51,573 nt of DNA, from the NCBI GenBank assembly GCA_023135165.1, contig JAGLTS010000033.1, positions 1-51,573 of the forward strand, in the 5' to 3' direction. Positions within the stretch are counted from its first letter, which is position 1; each line of letters starts with the position of its first letter. The position numbers and the translations under genes were made by a program. A model generated the notes under the pieces. That model saw only the letters and a program-made list of their open reading frames with translations, made no database searches and was not told the DNA's origin. Source of the stretch: Phycisphaerales bacterium (GTDB lineage: Bacteria; Planctomycetota; Phycisphaerae; Phycisphaerales; JAGLTS01). This document shows, one piece after another, positions 9,370-18,249 of this stretch.

Positions 9370-12300
9370 TCAGGGGCTTTGCTCGACGGGTGCTTCCGGC
9401 GCCGGTTCATGTCGCAGGACGGTGTCGAGTTGCGTCAGGCGATCTTCGATCTCCGCGATCATTGCGGCGTAGTAGTGCTCGGTCCGGAAGAAGTACTTCG
9501 CCACATCCGCGTCGATCACGTGGATTTGATCGTCCTTAAGCTCGGGCATGAGCAGCACCTTGCCGACGCTGAACTCCCGCAACAGGAGTCTCGGCGCGCC
9601 GCCGTTCAGTGTGACGATGCGCTTCAGCGCCAAGGCGCGGCGCAGCCGAACCAGGTCCGACTCGTTGTGGATCAGGATCGTATAGCGTTCCCTGCCGTCC
9701 TCTGTGGGCTGATTCATCTCCCACAAGAGCTTGCCCCATGCTCCTCGACCCGGGCACTCGACAAGCGCCAGGTGCGGGATCGGCTCGCTGGACAGGTAGC
9801 CGGCTTCCATCGACTCCCGATCGTAGTAGTACGTCATCGCGAGCGCTTTGTCCTCCAGATTCCGGAAGAAGTTCCAGTGCCGGAATCCACCGCCCAGCTT
9901 GGCCAGCGCGGCGTCCAGGAAACGCACGTCGTAGCCGCCGACATCCTTTTGCCCTTCGAAGTAGATGATCTTCGAGAGAGCCACGTGATCCGCCACGTCG
10001 AGGCGCTTGATGACTTCGTAGATCATGCGCGTCACGAGCACATTCTCGCCGGGAATACGATCGCCCGCGAACGACTGGAACGGTTCGACTTCCGCCAGAC
10101 GGAAGTTGCGATTAATCGCCTCGCGCGCCAGATCACGGTATGTCGTCAGCCGTTTGTTCTCGAACAGGAAGTTCAGGTCAAAAACATCCTCCGACCGAAT
10201 CCGGTACGCATCGCGGAAGAGGCGATGGCCGAAGCTGTCGAAGTAGTCCTCATCCTTGGGAAGCGAGCGGGGGATCAGGAGCTCTTCAGGCAGGACGTAC
10301 GGCGTAATGACGATGATGACTTCGGTCTTCGTATCTTCGGTGCGGGATGCGCGGAACAGGGCGCCGACGATGGGCAGGTCGCCGAGCAGTGGCACCTTGT
10401 CCTTGATGACGACGTGCTGGCGACTGACAAGCCCGCCGATGATGAGCGGGGTGTTGTTCTTGATGCGCGCATACGTCTGCACGCGCCTGCTCGATATGGT
10501 TGGCGCATACGCCATCAGGTCGCCGTCAGCGGATCGCAACTCAAGATCGGCGCCCGGGACGACTGCGGAGACGATCGCGTCGATCAGCATGGTCACCTCC
10601 GAGCCATCCTCGTTGATGCGCGGCCGAATGTTGAGCATGATGCCCGTTGGGATGTACTTGAAGTTGAACGAGAGCTTGGCTGTCGTGCCCGTTATGTTGG
10701 CATCCTGGCTGGTGGCGACCGGGATGTCCTGGCCAACGCGGATTGATGCTTGGCGATTGTTGATTGTCAGGACGCTGGGTCGTGAGAGGACTTCCGCCTT
10801 GCCATCGCTGATGAGCGTGCGGATCTTCACGCTCCAATCCCACTCGAAGTTGCGATTGAAGACGCGCCAGAAGTCGAGATCGGTCGTCTCGAACGTCATG
10901 GTGTCGTTCTCGCCGAAGGCCTGGAGCGACCCGGCACTCCACTTGATGGGGCCTTCTTCGAGTTGCCATTCAATGCCAAGGTCTTCCAGGCCGGACTCGC
11001 TGATCTCCAGAATCATGCCTTCGACGAAGATCTGCCTGGCGGGCCGGTCAATGAGATCGTCCAGGAGCTGTCGGACGCGGCTGAACTGCTCGGGATGGGC
11101 GGGGTGAAAGAGGATGAGCAGTTGGGTCATCGGCACGGCGAGGGTGTTTGGGGAGAGGGGACCCGCGCTCCTGGGAATTGACGTTGTGCCGAACCCGCCT
11201 GATGTGATGTCCGACCCGCCGACGAGGCCGACCTCGTTCGCCGCCGGATCGGGTATGCCCACGACGTATGGCAGCTTGGTGAAATCAGCCGTCTGAGGGA
11301 TATCGGTCGGCTGATTCATCGCGGTGATGCCCATGCCCTTGAGCATGGCGATGGCGCTTGTTGCGTTGGTGTAGCTCAGTTGGATGAGGCATGCCTCAAG
11401 CTCGTGCGTGGGGAGGTTGCCTCGCATGTCGCCCAGGGACGCGACGAGCTGGTTCACCACAGGCTCGATGAGGTCGAGATCGGGGTTGGCCGTCTGCGAG
11501 CCGTCGGCGGCGATGACCACGCCGAGCACGTACAGGCGGGGGGGCTGTGAAATGAAACGGCGATATGCGAACTGGATGACGCGCGTGCCGGTCTCCGACG
11601 CCTTGGCCACCGCTCGGCCGGCGATCACGCCCTCAGGGAGAGGGGGCAGCGTCTCGGTCAGGCTTGGCTCGGCTGGGCCGTACGCGTGCTCCGCGCTGAG
11701 TCCCATCGCAAGGTTGTCAAGAAGCTCGGAAAGCTCGATGTCGCTCAGCTTGGGAAGCGTGATGAGTCGGACCGCCCCCGCGGGAGCCGCGACAGTCGTT
11801 GCCTCCTTGCCCGATGCGGGCTGATCCTCATCGAACGCAGCGGCAAAGACGGGCATGTCGATGTCCTGGTCGGGCAGATCCGCCGTGAGCGCAGCGAGTG
11901 GCGCGTCGTCAAGCTCGATGCCCTTCGGATCAAGTGCGATCGCATCAAGCGCCTCGGCAAGCTCTCGCAATCGGTCCGGGTCCGGTTCGTCGAGAAGAAC
12001 GCCATGGCTGATGCGAGGGTTGTCCACCTCGAAAGACTGGCTGACCTTCGTTGGGGTCCGCACGCAACCGACCGCAATGAGCAGGCCTACGATCAGCAGC
12101 GTGGCGAGCCCGCCCGTTGTGAACGGCCCGCGCTGTGGACGCGAACGGCCCTTGATCTCGATCACGGGAGATGTCGGCTGATCATCAGTCGCGTCGGGTC
12201 TGTGCTCATGCGGTGACGGAACAGGAGAGCCGTTGGCTGCCAGCCTCGCGGCAATCGCGGGCGGGAAGTCAGCCACCGGTCCGTCGTAGGCGATGCCGCC

Positions 12301-14013
12301 GTGTTCAACTGCGATGACGCGATCGACGAAATCGAGCAACTCGGTGTGGTGCGTGATCATGATGACCGTTCGCCCCTTCATTCGGCTCAGAATCGAGTAG
12401 ATGATGTCTCGGCTCGCCGCGGCGTCGATGGACGCGGTTGCTTCGTCAATGATGAGGATGCGCGGGTCACGCACCAGTGCGCGTGCGAGCGTGATGCGCT
12501 GTTTCTCGCCACGCGATAGATCGCACCCTGATGCGCCGATCTTCGTGTGGTATCCGTCGGGCAGGTGGTTGATGGTCTCATCAGCGCCGGTGATTCTGCA
12601 CGCTTCGACGATCTCGTCAAGCGTGGCGTCGGCTCGCGCGTAGCGGATGTTCTCGTAAATCGACGCGTCGAACAGGAAAACCTCCTGAAAGACGATGCCG
12701 AACAGCCCTCGCAGCGCCCGGATGGGGATCGTGTTTGCAGGCCGGCCGTCGATCAGCACACGCCCCTTCGTCGGATCGTTGAACCTTGGGAGCAGGCTCA
12801 TCAGCGTGCTCTTGCCGCACCCGCTGGGTCCGGTGATCGCCACATGCTCGCCCGGCTCGATCGTGAAGCTGATGTCTTTCAGCACCGAAGCGCCGTGCTC
12901 GTCATACGAGAAGCCCACATGTTCGTACTCGATCCGCCCGGCCAGCGCCGCCGTGTCCACACCGCCTCGGGCCGGTACATCCGCGTCGGCGGTTGGTTCC
13001 TCGAGCATCTCAAAGACGCGATCGACGCTCGCACTGGCCTTGGACAGATGGCCCGCGCCGCTGATGACCTCAAGCACGGCCGGGTAGAGCATCTTCGTGT
13101 ACCAGAAGAACATGAAGAACTCGCCGCCGGTCATTCTGCCATGCCTGACCTCCATCGCGCCATAACCCAGGAGCAGGACCGTCCCGACGCCGACGATCAG
13201 GTCTGCCGCCACCTTCTGCGTGAAGTGATATCGCTGTGACCGCATCTGGCTGCGCCGGGAAGCGTCGATCGCCTCACGAAACGTCGTCGATTCGCGATCC
13301 TCCGCTGAGAAGCCCTTGACAACCTCCATGCCCAGGAACTTCTCAACGATGTTCCCGTGCGCGATGGCGAGGTTCTCCTGCGCCTCGGAGTGGCTCTTGC
13401 GAATCGGCCCGCGGAACTTGCGGTACGTCCAGAAGTGCAATGGCAGCACGATCGTGCTCGCCAGCGCGAGCCGCCAGTTCACCACGTAGATGATGATCAG
13501 AAGAACCTGGGCCTCAAGGAAGTACCGCGCGAATGTCGGCAGCTTGTCCTGAATGAACGACTGGATCTTGAACGTGTCATCCATCAGGCGCGAGCCGATC
13601 TTGCCCGGCTGATGCGTGCGGTAGAAGCGCAAGCTGAGCTGTTGCAGGTGGTCGAACAGCCTCTTGCGGAGATCAAAGCACAGGTCTTCGCTCACGCGGA
13701 GCGAGAACATCCGGCTAGCGAAGAAGAGCGCGTTACGCGCGACGTAGATCAGTCCCATTGCGGGGAGGATGAACCAGAGCAGCCCCCAGTTGCCGGCCCC
13801 GGTCGCGGTTACTTCAGAAAGCGCCGCCGCCTCACCGGGTCGAGGGAAGACCTCGTCGATCAAGAGCTTGAGGAAGTAAGGCTGCGCCATGTCCACGAAC
13901 GTGAGGACAAACAGCAGCGAGACGATGAGCACAAGCAGCGTGCCGTACGGCCGGAGCAGTCGGACGTTGCGAAGCGAACCGGCTTCGACATGCTCTGTGT
14001 TGGAAGGGCGCAT
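9370..14013 (-). CDS. ABC exporter-secretin fusion protein
   Basis: A single uninterrupted frame of 1547 codons. Residues 1-595 are a full half-size ABC exporter: six hydrophobic segments (about 20-320), then a nucleotide-binding domain with Walker A GPSGCGKS (395-402), signature LSRGE (499-503), Walker B ILIIDE (519-524) and the H-loop His555, all intact. A polar linker (596-634) leads to a hydrophobic segment at 635-650 ending AVGC, a lipobox-like end. An N1-like domain lies near 870-900. A secretin core follows at about 995-1240, with the hallmark VPLLGDLPIVGALF (1207-1220), then about 300 unrecognised residues. The ATG at 14013 follows GGAGAGCGCCG; the open frame starts 22 codons earlier. 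An internal GTG at 12165 could give a separate secretin lipoprotein. Substrate unknown. Both halves are individually certain; that they form one polypeptide is what the frame shows, not proof. Confidence 0.85.
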   Translation of the reverse strand: MRPSNTEHVEAGSLRNVRLLRPYGTLLVLIVSLLFVLTFVDMAQPYFLKLLIDEVFPRPGEAAALSEVTATGAGNWGLLWFILPAMGLIYVARNALFFASRMFSLRVSEDLCFDLRKRLFDHLQQLSLRFYRTHQPGKIGSRLMDDTFKIQSFIQDKLPTFARYFLEAQVLLIIIYVVNWRLALASTIVLPLHFWTYRKFRGPIRKSHSEAQENLAIAHGNIVEKFLGMEVVKGFSAEDRESTTFREAIDASRRSQMRSQRYHFTQKVAADLIVGVGTVLLLGYGAMEVRHGRMTGGEFFMFFWYTKMLYPAVLEVISGAGHLSKASASVDRVFEMLEEPTADADVPARGGVDTAALAGRIEYEHVGFSYDEHGASVLKDISFTIEPGEHVAITGPSGCGKSTLMSLLPRFNDPTKGRVLIDGRPANTIPIRALRGLFGIVFQEVFLFDASIYENIRYARADATLDEIVEACRITGADETINHLPDGYHTKIGASGCDLSRGEKQRITLARALVRDPRILIIDEATASIDAAASRDIIYSILSRMKGRTVIMITHHTELLDFVDRVIAVEHGGIAYDGPVADFPPAIAARLAANGSPVPSPHEHRPDATDDQPTSPVIEIKGRSRPQRGPFTTGGLATLLIVGLLIAVGCVRTPTKVSQSFEVDNPRISHGVLLDEPDPDRLRELAEALDAIALDPKGIELDDAPLAALTADLPDQDIDMPVFAAAFDEDQPASGKEATTVAAPAGAVRLITLPKLSDIELSELLDNLAMGLSAEHAYGPAEPSLTETLPPLPEGVIAGRAVAKASETGTRVIQFAYRRFISQPPRLYVLGVVIAADGSQTANPDLDLIEPVVNQLVASLGDMRGNLPTHELEACLIQLSYTNATSAIAMLKGMGITAMNQPTDIPQTADFTKLPYVVGIPDPAANEVGLVGGSDITSGGFGTTSIPRSAGPLSPNTLAVPMTQLLILFHPAHPEQFSRVRQLLDDLIDRPARQIFVEGMILEISESGLEDLGIEWQLEEGPIKWSAGSLQAFGENDTMTFETTDLDFWRVFNRNFEWDWSVKIRTLISDGKAEVLSRPSVLTINNRQASIRVGQDIPVATSQDANITGTTAKLSFNFKYIPTGIMLNIRPRINEDGSEVTMLIDAIVSAVVPGADLELRSADGDLMAYAPTISSRRVQTYARIKNNTPLIIGGLVSRQHVVIKDKVPLLGDLPIVGALFRASRTEDTKTEVIIVITPYVLPEELLIPRSLPKDEDYFDSFGHRLFRDAYRIRSEDVFDLNFLFENKRLTTYRDLAREAINRNFRLAEVEPFQSFAGDRIPGENVLVTRMIYEVIKRLDVADHVALSKIIYFEGQKDVGGYDVRFLDAALAKLGGGFRHWNFFRNLEDKALAMTYYYDRESMEAGYLSSEPIPHLALVECPGRGAWGKLLWEMNQPTEDGRERYTILIHNESDLVRLRRALALKRIVTLNGGAPRLLLREFSVGKVLLMPELKDDQIHVIDADVAKYFFRTEHYYAAMIAEIEDRLTQLDTVLRHEPAPEAPVEQSP

Positions 14014-14597
14014 CGGCGCTCTCCGGTGAGCCGGGCGAGTGGGGGGGCGACGGCGGTCATGCCAAGCGGGAAACCGCATCTATCCTACCTCTCCTCGCTG
14101 CGGCGTTCGCGCTGGGTTCGGGTCGGTGAGGTCACACTCGTTGACTGAGGGTTGCTCAAGGACCATGCCCCTGCGTAAAAGACGCGGTCGGCCGATGATA
14201 TGCACGCTCCGATGCGTGGGCAGGCTCAGAAACCGCCGCCCGATGAAAGCCCCGAACGAAACACCGCTGAGGCGTCAGATGCCGGCGGTGAGCCCGATAA
14301 CACTTCTCGCCCACGACCGGTGATCGAGATCCCACTCCTGTAGGATGCCACTGATCGGTGGGCAAGGCAACTTTTCATTGCGAGATCATCGTCGGGTTCT
14401 GTGGGGCCGGTCCACCCGGAGCGGCGCGCTTTGCTGAACTGCCCCCATCTTTACATCGGATGCCGCGACGTGTTCCCTTCAGAACTCCATCGGCGCAAGG
14501 ACACACTCCGGATGATCTGCTTCCATGAGGGATGGATCACGCCTGGGGTCACGTCGCCTGCATTGTGCGGATCGCCCGCCGGCCGTCACCGCTACGG
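14014..14597. other. 584-bp gap upstream of the ABC-secretin gene
   Basis: Lies between the start of the ABC-secretin gene and the end of the ammonia-lyase gene, both on the minus strand, so it should hold the promoter of the fusion gene. I see no gene-like frame: a 69-codon minus-strand ORF at 14156-14365 has no recognisable features. No clear promoter, terminator or structured RNA was found by eye. Confidence 0.4.
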
Positions 14598-16163
14598 CTA
14601 CACCGGGATGCCCGGCGTGGGCAGGTCGGTCATGTCACTGGAAAGCTTGACCGGGCCGAGCGCAGCCTCGACGGCATCGAGAATCGTGTTGTCCTCGACC
14701 AGTTGTCGAATCGCCTCAATGTCCGGATAAAGGACGCGATCATTGACGAGTGGCGGGACCTTCGAGCGGATGATCTCATACGCGATGTTCGTTCCCTTGC
14801 CCGGCTTTCTGCCGTCGTGGAACTCCATCGCCTGCGCGGCGCTCATCATCTCGATGGCCAGCACGGTCCGTACGTTCTTGAGAATCTCCGTGCACTTGCG
14901 GACCGCGATCGGGCCCATGCTCACGTGATCTTCCTGATCCGCTGAAACGCTGATCGAGTCGACGGATGCGGGATGGGACAGCACCTTGTTTTCACTCACC
15001 AGCGCCGCTGCGGTGTATTGCGCGACCATGAGTCCTGAGTTGAGTCCCTTCCCCTCGACGAGGAAGTCAGGCAGGCCCGACAGAACCGGGTTCATCAGGC
15101 GATTCGTGTGGCGCTCGGACAGATTCGCGACCTCCGACATAGCGATGCAGAGGAAGTCGACGACCATGCCGACGCCCTGGCCGTGGAAGTTGCCCGCCGC
15201 GTAGTACTCGTTTTCCTCAGCGAAGAAGAGCGGGTTGTCGGATGCGGAGTTCATCTCCGTGGTGACGACGGATCGCACGTGTTCGAGCGTGTCGAAGGAA
15301 GGCCCGAGGATCTGCGGCGTGCAGCGCATCGAGTAACCATCCTGCACCTTGCCGGTCCGGTTCGCCATGATCTCGCTGTTATCAAACAGCCGGCAGAGGT
15401 TCTCGGCGACGGCGTTCTGGCCTCGGTGCGGCCGCACGCGATGCGGCGCCGGGTAGTACGGCCGAACCACGGCGCGCAGCGCATCGAGCGCCATGGCGCT
15501 CGCGATGACCGCGTTCTTCAGGATGCGCTCGGCGTCGTATGCGAGCAGCGCAGCGCCGGCCGTCATGACCTGCGAGCCGTTGATCAGCCCCAACCCCTCC
15601 TTGTAGGTCAGATCCGTCGGCGTGACGCCCGCCTTCTTCATCGCCTCGGCGCCGGTCATCTGCTCACCCTTGTAGAACGCCCGGCCCTCCCCGAGCGCCA
15701 CCTCCGCGAACTGTGACAGCGGGGAGAGATCGCCGCTCGTCCCGACCGAGCCTTTCTCGTTGATGTACGGGACGACGCCCTTGTTGATCATGTCGATCAC
15801 GGTGTCGATGAGCTTCGGCCGAACGGCGGAGTAGCCCTTCGACAACGTGTTGGCGCGCAGCGTCATACCCGCGCGAACGACATCTTCCGGTTGCGGATCG
15901 CCGGTGCCTGCGGAATGGCTGTAGATGATCCGTCGCTGCAGCTCGGCGCTCTGTTCCGGGTCGATTCGGATCCTCGCGAACTCGCCGATGCCCGTCGTCA
16001 CGCCGTAGATCGCTCGATTCTCAGCAACGAACTGCTCGATGATCTGACGTGATGCGTTCACTCTCTCGCGTGCATGTGGCGAGATCGAGACGATGGCGCC
16101 TCGGCGTGCGACCTCGCAGAGCTGCTCGATTGAGAGCGAGTTCCCGTCAAGAACAACGTCCAT
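14598..16163 (-). CDS. hutH: Histidine ammonia-lyase family (MIO) enzyme with a TSG triad
   Basis: MIO-cofactor lyase of 521 residues. Histidine ammonia-lyase converts L-histidine to urocanate and ammonia. Conserved parts are YGVTTGIG (53-60), the SH pair at 82-83 (the histidine-type selectivity dyad), GSVGTSGDLSPL (138-149) and SADQEDHVSMG near 410. The cofactor forms from a tripeptide that is Ala-Ser-Gly in most members; here it is Thr-Ser-Gly (142-144), a variant known from a bacterial phenylalanine aminomutase. YGVTTG, rather than the YGVNTG of typical HutH, is also closer to phenylalanine enzymes. No hutU, hutI or hutG is nearby. Start ATG at 16163 has AAAGGAT upstream. The family is certain; the substrate (histidine, another aromatic amino acid, or an aminomutase reaction) is open. 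Confidence 0.85.
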   Translation of the reverse strand: MDVVLDGNSLSIEQLCEVARRGAIVSISPHARERVNASRQIIEQFVAENRAIYGVTTGIGEFARIRIDPEQSAELQRRIIYSHSAGTGDPQPEDVVRAGMTLRANTLSKGYSAVRPKLIDTVIDMINKGVVPYINEKGSVGTSGDLSPLSQFAEVALGEGRAFYKGEQMTGAEAMKKAGVTPTDLTYKEGLGLINGSQVMTAGAALLAYDAERILKNAVIASAMALDALRAVVRPYYPAPHRVRPHRGQNAVAENLCRLFDNSEIMANRTGKVQDGYSMRCTPQILGPSFDTLEHVRSVVTTEMNSASDNPLFFAEENEYYAAGNFHGQGVGMVVDFLCIAMSEVANLSERHTNRLMNPVLSGLPDFLVEGKGLNSGLMVAQYTAAALVSENKVLSHPASVDSISVSADQEDHVSMGPIAVRKCTEILKNVRTVLAIEMMSAAQAMEFHDGRKPGKGTNIAYEIIRSKVPPLVNDRVLYPDIEAIRQLVEDNTILDAVEAALGPVKLSSDMTDLPTPGIPV

Positions 16164-16327
16164 GGCTCATCCTTTCTGGTTGGAGCGTGCAGTGCCGTAC
16201 GGTCGGGCAGCAGCCTCGCCTGCGGCATGGGGTGGGAGCATAACAGAACTGAAGCCGCATCTCGGCTCCTGGCTCGCTGCGCTGGGGCTGGGAGCGTATC
16301 CTGTGTCGCGCCATGATCGTTCATGTG

Positions 16328-16334
16328 AGGAGGT
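16328..16334 (+). promoter_or_regulatory. Strong Shine-Dalgarno fixing the GTG start of pfp
   Basis: AGGAGGT lies 5 bp before the GTG at 16340. It is close to the perfect anti-16S complement and selects that GTG as the start. Confidence 0.75.
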
Positions 16335-16339
16335 GAGCA

Positions 16340-17692
16340 GTGAGCCGAGCCAAACGACTTGCGATTCTGGTCGGGGGAGGCCCGGCGCCGGGGATCAACA
16401 GCGTCATCGGCGCCGCCACCATCCGCGGCTCACTGGCGGGCGTCGAGGTGCTGGGCATCCGAGACGGCTTCCAGTGGATCATGCAGGGCAATATCGACCA
16501 CGTCGAACTGCTCATGATCGACGATGTCAGCCGCATCCACTTCCTCGGCGGGTCATACCTGGGCATCTCCCGCGCCAATCCGACGCTGGACCCTGAGAAC
16601 CTCGAAACGACCGTCATCTCGCTGCTTCGGCTCAACGTGTCGCGCCTGATCACGATCGGCGGCGATGACACCGCCTACTCCGCCATGATGCTCGACAAGC
16701 GGGCGGAGGGAAGAATTCAGGTCGTCCACGTACCCAAGACGATCGACAACGACCTGGACCTGCCGTCTCACACCGACACCTTCGGCTATCAGACGGCCCG
16801 TCACATCGGTGTCGGGATCGTCAAGAACCTCATGGTCGATGCGGACACCACATCGCGTTGGTATTTCGCCATCACGATGGGGCGAAAGGCGGGGCACCTG
16901 GCGCTGGGCATCGGCAAGGCGGCAGGGGCGACGCTCACGCTTATTCCCGAGGAGTTCGGCGCCGGGCGATTCAAGCTCGCCGCCATCGTCGACACGCTTG
17001 TCGGCGCCATCATCAAACGTCTGAGCTACGGCCGAAGCGACGGCGTGGCGATCATCGCTGAGGGCGTCGTGCTCGGCATCGACCCCGCGGATCTGGCGAA
17101 CCTCGAAGATGTCGAACGCGACGAGCACGACAACGTCCGCATCGCGGAGGTCAATATCGGCGAAGTGCTTAAGCAGGCGGTCCTGCGGCGTCTGGCGGAG
17201 CTGAACATCAAGGTGACGATCGTCGCGAAGAACATCGGGTACGAGCTGCGATGCGCCGACCCGATCCCCTTCGACATGGAGTACGCGCGCGATCTGGGCT
17301 ACTGCGCCGCAAAGTACCTGTTTGAAGGCGGCAGCGCTGTGATGATCTCGACGCAGGGCGGGCGATTCGTCCCCATTCCCTTCGCGGATATGCTTGACGA
17401 GGAGACGGGGCGCGCGAAGATCCGCCTAGTTGATATCCAGAGTCCTCGCTACGCCATCGCACGGCGGTACATGCTGCGTCTCCGCCGCGATGACTTCGAG
17501 GACCCGCACGAGTTGGCGAAGTTCGCAGCCACGTGCGGCGTGTCGCTCGATGAGTTCCGCGAGCAGTTCGAGCAACTCGTCGAGTACGAGCAGCCTCCGC
17601 TGCGGCTCGGCCCGCATGTGGAGGATCACGATGGGCCCAGGCCGGCTCCCGGTGAGTTGATGGAGCGCCCGAGCCATCCACGCGGTGACTGA
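16340..17692 (+). CDS. pfp: Pyrophosphate-dependent 6-phosphofructokinase
   Basis: Reversibly phosphorylates fructose 6-phosphate to the 1,6-bisphosphate in glycolysis, probably with PPi as donor. The product is 450 residues, begins with GTG and has the phosphofructokinase fold. Two residues point to PPi: GGDD at 107-110, where ATP enzymes have GGDG, and PKTIDND at 132-138, where ATP enzymes have PGTIDND. Both residues are established donor determinants of the family. Other conserved parts are GGPAPGIN (13-20), MGRKAGHLALGIG and, later, IGYELRCADPIPFD. The C-terminal 25 residues are polar and proline-rich. It is divergent from the ammonia-lyase gene (about 176 bp) and followed by the HspQ-like gene. 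Confidence 0.93.
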   Translation: MSRAKRLAILVGGGPAPGINSVIGAATIRGSLAGVEVLGIRDGFQWIMQGNIDHVELLMIDDVSRIHFLGGSYLGISRANPTLDPENLETTVISLLRLNVSRLITIGGDDTAYSAMMLDKRAEGRIQVVHVPKTIDNDLDLPSHTDTFGYQTARHIGVGIVKNLMVDADTTSRWYFAITMGRKAGHLALGIGKAAGATLTLIPEEFGAGRFKLAAIVDTLVGAIIKRLSYGRSDGVAIIAEGVVLGIDPADLANLEDVERDEHDNVRIAEVNIGEVLKQAVLRRLAELNIKVTIVAKNIGYELRCADPIPFDMEYARDLGYCAAKYLFEGGSAVMISTQGGRFVPIPFADMLDEETGRAKIRLVDIQSPRYAIARRYMLRLRRDDFEDPHELAKFAATCGVSLDEFREQFEQLVEYEQPPLRLGPHVEDHDGPRPAPGELMERPSHPRGD

Positions 17693-17866
17693 TTCCCGGA
17701 CGCTGTGGTGGGAGTCGTCGAACACGGCGTCTTGGTGCAGCGAGGAGCGCGCAGCAGGCCTACACTACATCTGACTGTCGAGGCGATGCGGAGAGAGAAC
17801 CCGCGGAGATCGTTCTTCCGCAGCATGCATCCAGCGCAGTCGCATGTGTGTGAAGGTGATGGCCTG

Positions 17867-18223
17867 ATGATTATGCTCAGCCAGAGCTACGCGGCGCAAC
17901 ATCTGTCCGCGGAGCCGCCGCTCTTTCAGCCTGGAATGCTCGTGCGACATCGCCACTACGGCTACCGGGGCGTCGTGGTCTGTTTCGACCCGTGTTGTCG
18001 TGCTGACGATGCGTGGTACTACGGCAACGCGACGCAGCCCGACCGGGACCAACCGTGGTTCCACATCCTCGTGGATGAGTCCGTCTGCTCGACGTACGCG
18101 GCGCAGGAGAACCTGCTTCCCGACGAGAACACCGCACCGATCTCGCATCCGTGGCTCGCGCGATACTTCGGCCGGTTCGTCGATGGGATGTACATCCGCA
18201 ACGTCGAACCGTGGTGCCGTTGA
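17867..18223 (+). CDS. hspQ: HspQ / YccV-like hemimethylated-DNA-binding-type protein
   Basis: Small cytoplasmic protein of the YccV-like family. E. coli HspQ is a specificity factor for Lon and was first described as binding hemimethylated oriC DNA. With the ATG at 17867 it has 118 residues. The core is recognisable: FQPGMLVRHRHYGYRGVVV, PWFHILVDES, TYAAQENLLPDE and HPWLARYFGRF. The frame is open from 17705, but the upstream part is Arg-rich and unlike the family; an ATG at 17873 is also possible. It is convergent with ffh, 22 bp between stops. Confidence 0.8.
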   Translation: MIMLSQSYAAQHLSAEPPLFQPGMLVRHRHYGYRGVVVCFDPCCRADDAWYYGNATQPDRDQPWFHILVDESVCSTYAAQENLLPDENTAPISHPWLARYFGRFVDGMYIRNVEPWCR

Positions 18224-18233
18224 TCGATGCGCC

Positions 18234-18249
18234 CTGAGCGGTCGCTCAG
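18234..18249. terminator. Hairpin between convergent hspQ and ffh
   Basis: CTGAGC GGTC GCTCAG: a perfect 6-bp stem with a 4-base loop, overlapping the ffh stop codon. Its place between two convergent genes suggests a shared terminator, but there is no T-run on either strand. Confidence 0.35.

Noticed and set aside
9350..9372. Hairpin TGACGC...GCGTCA between the TetR and fusion gene stops
   Set aside because: Only a 6-bp stem with an 11-base loop and no T-run; not enough to call a terminator.
9349..10746. 465-codon plus-strand frame opposite the secretin half
   Set aside because: It mirrors the secretin codons on the other strand, has no recognisable domain and is Asp/Arg/His-rich, as high-GC antisense frames are.
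14156..14365. 69-codon minus-strand ORF in the gap upstream of the fusion gene
   Set aside because: No Shine-Dalgarno, no motif and an amino acid bias like other shadow frames.
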